Origin: Pegea sp. RAD2-039
Taxonomy: Eukaryota; Chordata; Thaliacea; Salpida; Salpidae
Direction: 5' to 3'
DNA length: 64,000 nucleotides
Assembly (NCBI GenBank): GCA_034620365.1
Contig: JAQGEQ010000080.1
Coordinates: 124,001-188,000, forward strand
Within the stretch, counting starts at the first letter, position 1; every line of letters starts with the position of its first letter. The translations under genes and the position numbers were made by a program. This document shows, piece by piece, positions 1-12,100 of the stretch. The notes below the pieces were generated by a model that worked only from the letters and a program-made list of their open reading frames with translations, was not told where the DNA came from and did not search any database.

Positions 1-1909
1 AAAGAACTAAAAAATGTTTCAAAAGTTTTATGCAAATGAACAAATTTGATTTAATGTAGCACAATTAACTTTCTTAGTAGAAAAAGTTGGCGATTAAAGC
101 TGGAAAATTTATACTGTACACAATCAAGTCATAAACATCATAATTGCTTTCATAAATCGCCCATTAGGTCTTTCACGAATAAAATTCAAAATAATTTATA
201 CTTGAATATTTTTCAAAGATAAAATTTCAAGAAATATGAAAGATATTTTAAGTTAAGATATTCTGCTGAAGAAAGATAGATGTTCACTAATAGTTAGTTA
301 AGTAATAAAGTTTTAAGGAGGGACTACAGCTTAACAGTAAGCTTAGTAACTTATGGAACCAACTAACAAGTTACATCAGTTAAGTTCATTTCTTTTCAAT
401 AGTAGCTATTACCTGAATTACTACTTGTAAAAATTATTTGGACTATATAGCAGCTGTAAACTCATGAATTGAATAATAAATTTAATTGGTTGCCTAGTAT
501 GTTACCCTAGATGTAATTCTTGATGTCAATCATATCAAGACTTAATGCTAAAAATTTCTAATTTAGACGAATTTTAAACTAAATTTTCAAAGTTGTTGAA
601 AGAAATAAGGGTAAAAATTTGAACTTATTGAAACGTTAAACGTTGAGTGATTAACGATTTACTTTTAGAGTCTTACAGTACTGAATATTGAATCATTAAA
701 TCTTAAAAAACAGACAAATTATCAAGAAAATCTTCTTAACAATAATCTTTATAAGTGTAATAGATTATTTAATAATTAAAATGTTGTTTAGAATCCAACG
801 TTTCGGATGATTTATTCGAAATTTAGTTGTATTGATCCAAATGTCATTTAAAGTTTAATGAAATGTGCAAATTATCCAACAATAAGATGAAGATGACGTC
901 ATCTTTTCAGTTAGAAGGCTAATTAACAGCTGCAAATATACTAAAATTGTTACAGACAAGAATTTGGTTACTCTATATTTAAAAGTATGATTTAAACTTA
1001 TTTTTGTCATCTATCAAAAGAATGTTATTTTTCAAGATATAAGCTTGTTTTTCAACTTGTTCTTTTCTGTCATATCGAAAATTTGTAGTTTTCTTTTTTA
1101 AAAACAACAACAACATCTTTGAAAATTAAATCAATTTAGTAAGACAATATTAAAACATCCATAATTACCACGAAACAAGCTGAAACTAAAAATATCTAAA
1201 AAGTTTTCTCTAATCTTCAAAGTAACTCAAACTTATTTGTGATTTATTATTATTTGATAAATAAATAATATTATGATTATTTCACTGAAAAACCTTCAAA
1301 CTGAAAACTGACTGTTTCTAGCTGATTAGAAAATAATATCAATTTCATCATCTGTTCTTTCAAAGAAGAGGACTTTTATAAATAACTTCAAAATCTTTTT
1401 AGAAGAAGCTACGCTTAAAAGAAAACTTTCAAAACATCATCGTAAAAATAAAACAACTTTCAAATCTGCTTTCTTATGCAACTATTTGATTTTAAACATT
1501 TATCCACGTCACAAAACTTATTAGTAAAAGGATGAAGATCACACCCTTAATGTTATCGTCAAACTCCACCACCCATATTGAAGGACCTAAAAATCTGTAA
1601 CCTTTAGGATGAACTTTGACCCTTTGACTTAAAATCTAAATTGATAAGTCTCATCAACTACTACACATAATATTTTCTCAAATTTTCGTCTGAAATCGAA
1701 ACTTATCGGAGATTTAATAAGGCTCGGGTAGGTAGCCTTAAGTAAACATTCACAATAAATATTAGTTTACAAATTAAAAGCAATCTTAGTATAAACCAAG
1801 AACAACATTAGCACAACGGTCATTTTAAGCACTCAACAAAAGTTACAATAATTTTAATAAACTTGAAAATATTGAAGGGACAATAGAATTCAAAAGAAAA
1901 CTCTCTTAC
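1..1909. other. No recognisable exon; probably laminin gamma intron
   Basis: I see no exon here. The third laminin gamma exon ends with a splice donor at 1905-1909 and the following family block (the end of the LN domain) is not found to the left, so this stretch is most simply the intron after it. One CRE octamer TGACGTCA lies at 894-901. Confidence 0.5.
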
Positions 1910-4900
1910 TTGTAAAACGACGCTTCTGTCAAACTCATAGGCGCTTGGACGTCCTTGTAATGTACTAAAAGCTATATTTCCACCGGTTAGTGGTGAGATA
2001 TCACTAAATTCATCCGTACATAAAGCCTTTTGCTCATTATATATTGGAACAATTTCCTAAAACATGATGAATAAATGTCAAAACATTGTGAAATTCTCTA
2101 AATACAAAGATAAATATTTAGATAAACAAATCGAAAACCGGTTCAAGTACTTTATAAACTCTGTGAAATAATTCAAAACTTAAATTTAATCATTAAAGAA
2201 GCCAATAAAAACATAAAAGTTATTCAAGTGACTTATCTTCAAACGAATAGAAACACTAACTTTTATTCCTACTTCTACGTTTGGTTTCCTCAAGTATTTA
2301 TTTAAAAGTAAAGGATGTAAAGATAATAATATGATACGGGGCACATGTTAATAAGATAAAAGCCCTTTTCAAAACCTCTTAAAATGATTTTAGAAAAATT
2401 AAATATAAAATAAACTATCACAGTAAAAACTTAGATTCGTAAATACTTAAAATGTTCAGTTAGTTTTTTGACTAGGCAAAAAAGGACTTTGATTTGAAAC
2501 AATTTGATAATTTTCGATGACATCTTTTCAATACCGTCTTCAAGGAATGATTAGGTCTAGCGGTTGCTTTTGTCGCAGCACAAAACACTTCTAAGGCTTT
2601 GAAATGGTTTTAAAGCACCCGAAATACTCAGTTATAATGGCACATAAATGACGAAACACAGAGTATATAAGTGCTTGTCGCTTATCGGAAATTAACTCAC
2701 ATCATTGTCAATGCCATAAGTTGAAAAGCAAGTGCCTGAGTAGTATTGCCACGGTTGCCATGGACAGTCGTTACACTTCTTTTTGTAGATAGCAAAGCTT
2801 TCTGGTCTAGGACTGTGAAACATTAGTCTCACGTATGTTATGTCGAAAGTTTTGTCTGCAAACGAAGAAAATATTCAAATAGTGTTTACCACAGAAGTTT
2901 TGGTAGTGTGAAATAATAATAAAATTAAACAAATCTTATTTGACATGCATTGATATTTTGATTGAAGTTTTTTTAACTACAAATTGCAGCAAGTAAAAGT
3001 TAGCAATTAAATACAGAATGATTGCTTGTAAAAGGAATAAATTATTTGTAGATTATCATTATAGGTCAAACTATTAGTTCTAAATTTAATCAGTGGTAAC
3101 ATTAAGTGTTCAATTATTTGTCAAATTGTAATAAATTGAAGCTGTTCAAAATCAAATACTTTTAAATATTTTTTATTTCATTTGAATTTCGGTTTTCTAA
3201 ACCTTTTGTTTTTACGACCTTCTTAACAGAAAATTAAATTAATCAATCAAATAATTAAACCGATCAAAATAATTCCAACCAAATAATCAAATTAAAAAAA
3301 TTACAAAACAACCAGAATAAGGTTACTCGACAAAACTATTATTTAGTTTTTCACTATAGATCAAACAATGTTTTATTTTCGATACCAAAGTCTGATTGAA
3401 CGCATGGCTTTTAGTAAAATGTTACACTCCACAAGCTGACAAAATGTGCTGAAAGAATACAACACGTGGGCCAAAGCCCTACAATTTGTGTGGTCTGTGT
3501 TGATTCATTGTCTAGTGGACTGGTGTGGACCGGTATTGTGATAAAATCTTTTGTGACTTTTCGTCTAGTTCATAATCGACTTAGACAAATTTTTTGATTT
3601 TTTTTTTGGAGAATACCTTTCAATTCTGAATCAAGTTTCTTAAAGCTGATATATTAAAAATAGTTTATCTGATTCTATTGGATAAATCTTTATTTAAAAT
3701 TACTGTTTTATCTGATATAAATCTATAAACTATTTCTGTTATTGTTTTATATTGTTTAAAAGTGACCCTTATAAGATTTAATTGTGGTTTTTATTGGCTT
3801 ATTGAGTCATCTTTAAGTGTAAATGCTCTTACGAATCCTTTCATTAAAACACCTGAAAGTTATATGAAGTGTTTTAAGAGCATCTGAAGTTAAAGCAAAG
3901 AGAAAAGAAGATACTTTCAAGATAAAATCCGTTTGAAAAAACTTTTCAATTTACTTTTGAGTCTTTTATTGTTTTAATCTTAAGTTTTAACTCCAATAGA
4001 AAGAAAAATAACAAAAATATTTTTAATGAAATTGAAGACCTTCAAAATCACATCAAATAATGAAAACCAAAATATTTAAATTGTTGAGATTATATGAATC
4101 AGATATTTGATTGTGATTCATTTCTCAGCAATTTATGCTTCATATTTTTACTCTGGCTGACTCAGTACTAATAGCTTAAGTATTTTAAACTAGAGTGTAT
4201 AAAACCAATTTAAAGAAATAAAAATTTAATCGATAGAGATGCAGTCATCGAAAAATTCCATTTCTTGTTTGAATGTAAAAAATGTTACTAGCATCAATCA
4301 AATTATGGAAATACTAATTTCAATTTCTACAATGAAACAGTTCAAAAAAACTACCCAAATTTTGCTGCTTTAAATTCAAAACTCAAATAAAATATTTTTG
4401 AATTCAAATTTTTTGACAGACTGTTTTTAAATTTATTGATTTGGTAAAGTTTCATCATTTCAACTTAAATTTCATATCAAGCAACCTTCTTGAATTTAGA
4501 GTTAAAATGAAGTAAAAAATTCAAATTTTCAAAAGAATATTACTGTTTAGACGTGATTAAGAGGTGTATAAGTAGATTTATTTATCAATGGTAGTTTAAA
4601 ATGGATTGTGATTTCAAAAGTTTTGTAAATGAGAAAAATTTTGATTGAAATTAAATCTAGCATTTAAAATCAAGTGGTAATCATACAATTGCATATTTTG
4701 ATAAAATGGGGTAATATCAAATGTGTTTGAAAGTCTACACATGTAAACAAGAACAATTGTGAACAACAAAAAAAGAAACTTAAAGAAACAAAAGATTAAG
4801 TAACAAGTTGAGAGCTTTTTTCTACATTTGGTGAGAAATCTAACTGCTTCTTCTGAAGTTTCTCTTTCTCATTCAGCCAGGACTAAAAAGAGAGGCGCAA

Positions 4901-7900
4901 AGAGCTTCTCTTTCTCTTTTCTATTTCTTTTTTATTGGTCGTTGAAGGCTTCAGACGTCAATGTTGTCGACGAGAAAGCGGACAGGAAATACAACGTCTA
5001 GCGTTCCGACACTTCATTTGTATACCATTGTAAAAATATCTACTATTACAAGCTAAATAAGTTTGCTCCTAAGAAAAGCAAGGAAGATTTCAAACAACTT
5101 TATGATCTACTAGATAGACATTTGTAACAAGTAGCTAAAATATTTCAAATAACTCAGAAGCAAACGATCTTAGACTTTTGATGGTGATTATTTTCATTTA
5201 AAAATGAATCACTTATAAATGTTAGACTATATATCTAAAGAACGTTACTTCGGGGTCATTAACTCAACTTTTAACTGACAGATAATCATTGAATATTTAA
5301 AGAATAATATTAAAAGTTGTGAATTGACTTCTGTTTACTTTAAACATGTTAAATAGTTCTTGATTTTCAAATATATTGCTTCTTATAAAACTTTTGTGGC
5401 TTCTAAACTGTTTGGAACTAAAAGACCGATTTAGATTTTGTCAGTTTTAAAGTTTGCTTTAAAAAATTTCATCTTTCAAAGGTTTGGTTTTAGCGACTTT
5501 TTTTACAAAGCTTTTTGCAGACAAAGAAACATTTGCGATTGGAAACCAGTTTTAAGGAAGCAATCGTTGGAATTTGTTTCTGATAAGCAGAAGCATTTTT
5601 CAACTTTCACTAACTTCAATTACTTTCAAAACTTCAGAATTTTTTGTGGAAGATAAAAGACATCAAAGATTAATTGAGTGACATTTTAAGATTTTTTAAG
5701 ACTCTAAAAATTTAACATTCTTTCTCACGTTGTCAGCTTTTCTAAGATATTTACAAAAAAAAATAAAAACTGAAATTTAAACCAATTTCGAATCTTAACT
5801 CTTAAATTAAGCTGGATCAAAGAATCACAAATTTATTGATGACTCTGAAATCGGAAGATTTTAATCTGAAGAAGAAAACAGCTGAAGACACAATCCATTC
5901 AGCTACTTTTATGTTTTCTTTCAACCCTCTTTAAATTGTAAGAAGTCTTTTTAAACATTTTCTACCATTTGATACTTTCATTATCATGTTCTGTTTTAAA
6001 TGGAGAAGAAGAAGAAATAAGATCAAAGTAACAGACTGAATCTATTACTGTTAACTTCAAAGCGGTAAGCAAAGGCTGATTTCACCTGGGCATCTACTTG
6101 TTATGTCCTTCTTAGCTCCCGAAACAAATTTAATGTTCAAACTTTAACAAATGTCTTTCTATTAAAGATAATTATTCTTAAAATATCTGATGAAGAATGA
6201 TTTTGATATTATTGCTTAATTGGTTGATTTGACAGAATTATAAGAAAACTTTGATAGGAAATTATCAACTCTTAGTATTGACTACATAGACATACTAATC
6301 AAGCTTTCAGTCAAAAAGTTTTTTGATGTCAGTACTGTTGTTATGATGGAATCAAAAATATATGCTTCTGTAACAATGATAGCATATAATTAAAGCTTCA
6401 GTCATTACTATTCAGTCGCAAAAGTTTTCTTGTAATCTCATTAAAATTATTAACAACGTTTGTAAATATGAAGCAAAATAAAGAGATTGTTTTTCGATAA
6501 TGATAGGATGATATAACGAGTCATTGTACGATATATAAATAAGTGTTTAATTTTAGTTTACATCTTTTACTATCCTTTCAATAGTTTGTCTCCGGGCGAA
6601 AGATATTTTCTTCACTTTGTGGTATTTTTTTGAAAATAATTTTTATGAGTTGTTATTCTTAGTGTTTTTATTGAATGTAAAACTTATTTTTCGCTTTTTA
6701 GGCTTCTATAGTTATGTTTATATTTCAAAATAGAACTGGGATAGATATAAAAGAGCTTGCAGCTTAAAATATACTTTGGAAGACGTCCAAAACGTAACAA
6801 ACATTCAGTGAACTACCTTGAGATAATTAAATCAATTTGTTGTTTCGTGAACTTGCTTTTTTTTAAAGCTACTCAATGTTTTAAATCATAAATCAACGAA
6901 ATATAAGAAAGATGACTTGAAGAAAGCTAACACTCAAGCTGTTTAGTTTTAGTTAGAAGCAGTAAATTAAAGGACCTAAAGAAACATCAAAGACCTTTAT
7001 AAGAATTGGCATCTTTCCACAAACCAATTATTAAAACTGTTCGTAGCTCAGCTTATAATTATGAAGTTTCAATACATCACAAAATATATTTGTTTGTTTC
7101 CCTCTTTATTTTTTATACTGCACACTTAACATAATCCGGAAAATCAATAATAAATAAATATCTAATAGTATTGAGATTCTACATAATTATTTCTAATATA
7201 ATAAATATGACAACTAAAGAGGCTTGAGTTGAAAAACATATTTTGTTCCACATCACCAAGTATTTGCAACAAATTTTATTGAAAGCTTTACTAAGCCTAG
7301 TTCATACTGGTTAAGGTTGAATAAAAGGATTGTTTACAGCTAATAGCTTTTCAATATGTAGTAATAAAATCTCTAAAAACTGCTAAAAAGATTCTTTTAC
7401 CGCTTGGTATTATCCTCAATAAAATTAGAGTTTTAAATTATGTTATGAGTATTCAGCAGATACTGCTTCCAGCAGCAGATCTATCATCTCTTTTTCTTCT
7501 GCTAATAATCTCTAATTATGGACAAGGTACGTGTGGTCCGCGATAAAACAAAAACAACTTTTTTGTGGGTCAATGAGGTAAAGGCTAAAGGTCTTGGGAA
7601 CAGAGACAGGGACGATTTGAGTTTTTACCGTCTCTGTCATTTTTATTTTAGACATTTGAGTTGAAATCAATCTTATGACAACTTCTTTATTGATTTTGGT
7701 TAGAGTTATTAGAATCTGTTTTCTATCTGACTCGCTTGATTACAACTAAATATAAATAGTTGAAAATTTCTTCATTATTCAGATAAAAATAAGTTCAAAA
7801 TGATCTACCATTTACTATCTATCATTCAACAGGCCATCTGTTTACAATTTACTTATTTCTGATCATATCAAAAAGAGATTAAGAAGAAGATCTTGAATCT

Positions 7901-9083
7901 CCTACAAGAGCGTTTTTTAAGAGATTCATTCTATTGCTAGTTTTGATTACAAGTTAATAACTTTCATCTATATACTTGTAACTGAGTTAACGATTTCAAG
8001 TGATTCAAAATTATCAAAGACAAACTTGTTTAATATTTAAAAATAGTTGCTGTAAACCCTGAAAAGGAACGCTTCAAAATGCAACAAGTGAATCACTAAT
8101 GATGCTGATTACACAACAATCTCATTCACAAAAAAAACTCTGCTGAAATCTTACAAGTTTTCTAGTAATCTAACAAATGCTACGAATCAGAGTCAACTTG
8201 TTCAACTTAATAAGAGTCATTAATGACGTCATCAAAGTGCTTCATTTAAATTTAACGTGGAAATATTTTTTGTAATCAGAAGCCTAAAGTTATGACGTCA
8301 CTACAAGAAGACAAAATCAATTTCTCAAATGACGTCATTAGTGTTGGTGTAAAAAGCTCATTAAACTTTTTTATAAACTTAAAATAATCTACTGAAATGG
8401 TTTCGAAGTATTTGAAACTAAAGATTTTAAGTAATAAGTTAAAAGATAGAGACGATTGTGAAATTTCCAGATGAGTAAACGGGTTAGATTTGATAAATTT
8501 TCAAAGTTTTAAAATTGTTCAGATATTTGGTTGGGAATTTCAACATAATAGTTAATTTTGAAATTCAGAAAAAATTTCAAAGTTCTAGAATAAGAAAGGT
8601 TATAGAAAAAGGCCTAGGGCTAAATAGGAGATCTCAATAAAGACTTTAACAACAGTAATAGTTAACATAAGATATCAGAAAAACTTTAAATAATTACTTA
8701 CTTAGATTGAGTGTTAGATTAACCATATTTGGGTACTGCACATCATGTAACATCGAATTTGATTGCCACCAGGAACGTTCTTCATTATCTTGACTTAAAT
8801 CGGTCAGAAACTCAGCATTATGGCTTAATAATGGTCGACTACTGTCACAGATGTGACAGGATTTAGTTACACCTTGGCGTCCAGTTTGTAAACAGTATTC
8901 TTCTGCAGGCGTTCCACAAGTATTACTAGCAACTACGGGTCTACCATAAGCTGCATTTACAAAACTAGGTCGACATCTCTGTGCTGAGCCAGCTACATAG
9001 CATTTACTCATCTCAGCTTTGACAGCTAAGCTGGCCAAAACGAAAACAAGAACTGTACAGGTAAACATTTTGCACTTTTTCAT
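1910..9083 (-). CDS. LAMC1: Laminin subunit gamma (gamma-1 type), N-terminal exons, partial
   Basis: Laminin gamma is the third chain of the basement-membrane laminin heterotrimer; its LN domain takes part in network polymerisation outside the cell. Three coding exons are visible on the minus strand: 9083-8702, 2855-2701 and 2056-1910, joined in phase (228 codons). The start at 9083 opens a hydrophobic signal peptide ([17 protein letters not shown]). The LN domain follows, with family hallmarks [35 protein letters not shown] and VNLTLNL in exon 1, [21 protein letters not shown] in exon 2 (FHSPRPESF is near-invariant) and [12 protein letters not shown] plus [11 protein letters not shown] in exon 3. 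The pattern fits gamma rather than alpha or beta chains or netrin. Exon 3 ends at VVLQ before a GTAAG donor; the rest of the roughly 1,600-residue chain must lie beyond the left edge. Intron 1 is 5.8 kb. Invertebrates usually have a single gamma gene, so the number 1 is nominal. Confidence 0.95.
2856..8701 (-). other. Laminin gamma intron 1 (5.8 kb)
   Basis: This is AT-rich sequence between a GTAAGT donor and a TTTGCAG acceptor. I see no nested gene; the short open frame near 5438-5656 has no ATG at its start (TTG) and no family features. Local oddities are a GC-richer patch at about 3460-3540, a pyrimidine-rich and then CG-containing patch at 4800-5015, a small hairpin at 7600-7637 and three CRE octamers at 8224-8337. 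Confidence 0.75.
8224..8337. promoter_or_regulatory. Cluster of three CRE-type octamers in laminin intron 1
   Basis: TGACGTCA, the palindromic CREB/ATF site, occurs at 8224-8231, 8293-8300 and 8330-8337, 0.4 kb downstream of the first laminin exon in the direction of transcription. Three copies within 114 bp is far above expectation for such AT-rich DNA. An intronic enhancer is plausible but unproven. Confidence 0.4.
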
Positions 9084-9125
9084 TTTTCCAGGTTCGACCT
9101 TCCGATCTTGTATTTATAACTAATA
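9084..9125 (-). promoter_or_regulatory. Possible TATA-type core promoter of laminin gamma
   Basis: TATAAATA on the minus strand lies at 9118-9111, 28 nt before the laminin ATG. No pyrimidine-rich 3' splice site lies just before this ATG, unlike most genes here. Initiation 25-30 nt after the TATA box would leave a leader of only about 5-10 nt, so the real start could be further upstream, for example near the GC-richer, CT-rich stretch 9350-9480. Confidence 0.3.
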
Positions 9126-12100
9126 CGGAAGGTTCCGTTTAAAGACTTGCAACGAAAAAGCCTGTGTTTAATCACTACTAAGCGCTTAACCTAATAGCCA
9201 AGCAGAAAAAACTCTAAGTCTCTGTTCAAAATATAAATAAATTTAAAAAACTAAACACAAAACTGAACAAATTATAACCGATTTGATTTTGTACTCTACA
9301 ACATATACAACTTGTCTTTATCTTACTGAATACCGACTAACAACCCACCTCACTTCATGCTTCACTGAACGCCACTTTTTCTCTTTCTCTTCGCTTCAAC
9401 CGGCCGCAGATTCATTCGAGCATATCGCCACTCTCTCGCACCTTCTAGCATCTTATTTCTCTCTAGCGCTGACAAATTGGCGATGACAAAATGGCTTCTT
9501 ACAAAAATGTCTATTACTTTCCGTTAATTTTTTAAATCGATATCTCGGCGACGATGACATCATAATCTTTCAAACTAATCATAAATTAAAGTAAAAAATG
9601 TTGGAATAAACTAAAAACCTCTTAATTGAGCTTTTAGACAATTTTTTGAAACTATCATTAAATATTTTCAGTTTGATTAAAAAACTTTTTCTATCAAAAA
9701 ATAAATTGCTATTCAAGTTTTGATGATAGAGTGAAAAAAATGATATACTCTTTGAATAATTAAAGTAAGATTTAAACTAGTCTCTGATAAGAATCAATCA
9801 TTTTTAAATAAAGATGCTTATCGCTTGTTAAACAACTAGCTTTTTTGAATGGTTATTATCTCAGCCTATCAGAACTTTATGCTTTCAGTCTATTATATAA
9901 GATTCAATTTTTCTGTGAAAACAGATTTTTACTTGTCTGTTGCAAAATATAATTTATCTTAATCTAAACGATTAAGTTATAAAGTAAGTTTAAATCTTTG
10001 CAAAATTATATTACAAATGTATAATCTTGAATTGATGTAAACAGAAGATATTTATCTGTAGATAAAACAGTTTGATTTATAAAGTATTAAATGTACTTTT
10101 TTTTCTTAAATTTATAAGTTTACTTTAAAATTGGTTTAAAAATCAACTAGTATTGAAGGAGAAACAACAAACTATAAATCTTAGAGATATTAACAAATTA
10201 TTTACTCTAAAAATGTTTGTTGTTGCTCATATACATTTACATTAAAAGTAAGACTTATCAATCTTTAAGACATACAAAGAACTCGATTTTATTTTGAATG
10301 ATTGCTCTTAAATAAACATTCAACTTTTCCAGTGAAATAAGATTTGAATTTAAATTAAAGTTTTTAAATTTATTAAAATTTCAAACACAGTTTCATTATT
10401 TCATTTTTTTCATTGATTTTAAGCTGTCTGATATATTAAGCTAATAAAAATCTACTTAAAAAGTATCTTTATAGTTTTAAAGCCAAATAAAGTTAATTAG
10501 CTTGCTAATTATTACAAATTACAACCAAATTTGTTTTAACTAACAAAGATAATTTCAGTTGTTTACCATTTAATTTGTTAGTAGATTTAGCTTAAATCTA
10601 AATGTCACTGTATCAAATGGAAAAACTTAGTAAGAAAGATAAATAGAATTTTATATCAGATTTTGACATCGTAAATTCGACTACTTTGCTCATAAAATTC
10701 ACATCAAAAAAACCGAAATTTGATTAGTGACAAACTGTAAAAATAATTTTATTTATAACATATAAAAGTTGATAAAAGATTAAATAATAAATCTTTAACA
10801 GATAAGCTTTCAAGGTACTTTACGTAAATTACATAAGGTTTTTTTCCAGTTTTTTTCCAAAATATAAGTATAATAATATAATAATAATATAATATATAAT
10901 AATGATATAGTAGTTGACGATAGAAGTAAATAAAAAAAGCAATTTTTAGATTTAAAAATACAAGAATTTCAATTATTTAACGGAAATACGAAATAGCCTC
11001 AAAATAACGACAAAAACGTTTTTGTCTGATGCTTTTTTTTGAACTTATTCAGGCTCTTAACATCCACAAACATAACCGGAAACTAACATGACGTCATCAA
11101 AGCGATGACGCCGAATGAATTTGATTATACAAACTGCAAAAGTTATTTACATTGCGTTAAAGGTGGTCTACTTGAATCGGTGTTGAAAGCATTCTATGGC
11201 ACACGCTGACTAGACACTGTCTGATATGGGTTAGCTTCTGGCTGAGTGACAAATTAGTTGTTTTGGAAATATGTTTATATGATTATAAGAAGTTAAACAA
11301 TTTGTTAAAAGTTAGTCTGAAGTCTAAAACTCTGAATTTAAACTTGACTTGTTTATTGCGATATTAAAACTTAAATAATTTCAATTAAATCATCAAAAAC
11401 ACAACTTTAGCTGTAATTTCAAACTATTTTCTGAGTTCTTTAAAAACAATAAAAAGTATTAATTTATTTGTTGAACCACAAACGGTACTTTTAAATTAGA
11501 TTTATTTACATTTTATTGTAAACATATAAGCTTTAAAGCTTAGAATTCAATACTTAAGCAAATGATAGGTTTTGATAAAGTACAAATGATTCTAAAAATA
11601 ATTTTTTTAATTATTTTAAGTTATTTACGAGTAATTATTTCCAAAAGTTTTTAATTTCAGTTTAAGTACTTCTGTAAAAGCTGCTTAAAGCTTTGTTTAA
11701 TGTACTATCAACAAAGATACGACTAAATTGGAGTTTGACGGATTTGAATTATAGGGGAATTACCATCGTGTAACCAGACACCGTATGAAGTTGTAATGTC
11801 TGAAAATGTATTTTTGACGAAGCAAGTTTTTTAGATAATTGTAAAATGAAATCAACTTTACATGAGAAAATTCTGATTAGAATCATAAACTTCTATAGAA
11901 GAGAAAGTCATCACAAAAGACAACCATTACGCTTATGAATTAAAAAAAAACGTTAAATTTAGTTTTTATTGAATGAAAGTTTATAAAATTTAACTCGTTT
12001 GTCAACAAGTCTATAAAAAGAGAATTTTATAGAAGTCAATAAATTTTAAGAAACTAAAGTTTGTTTTTTTAGTAATTTATTTCTAGAAATGTTGTTAATG

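Noticed and set aside
5438..5656. 72-codon open frame on the plus strand
   Set aside because: It starts with TTG, lies inside laminin intron 1 in antisense orientation and shows no conserved motif; consistent with chance.
10865..10910. AT-only block as an origin or transposon terminus
   Set aside because: Similar ATA/AT simple sequences occur at several places (13.88, 20.28 and 41.08 kb) without terminal repeats or target duplications.
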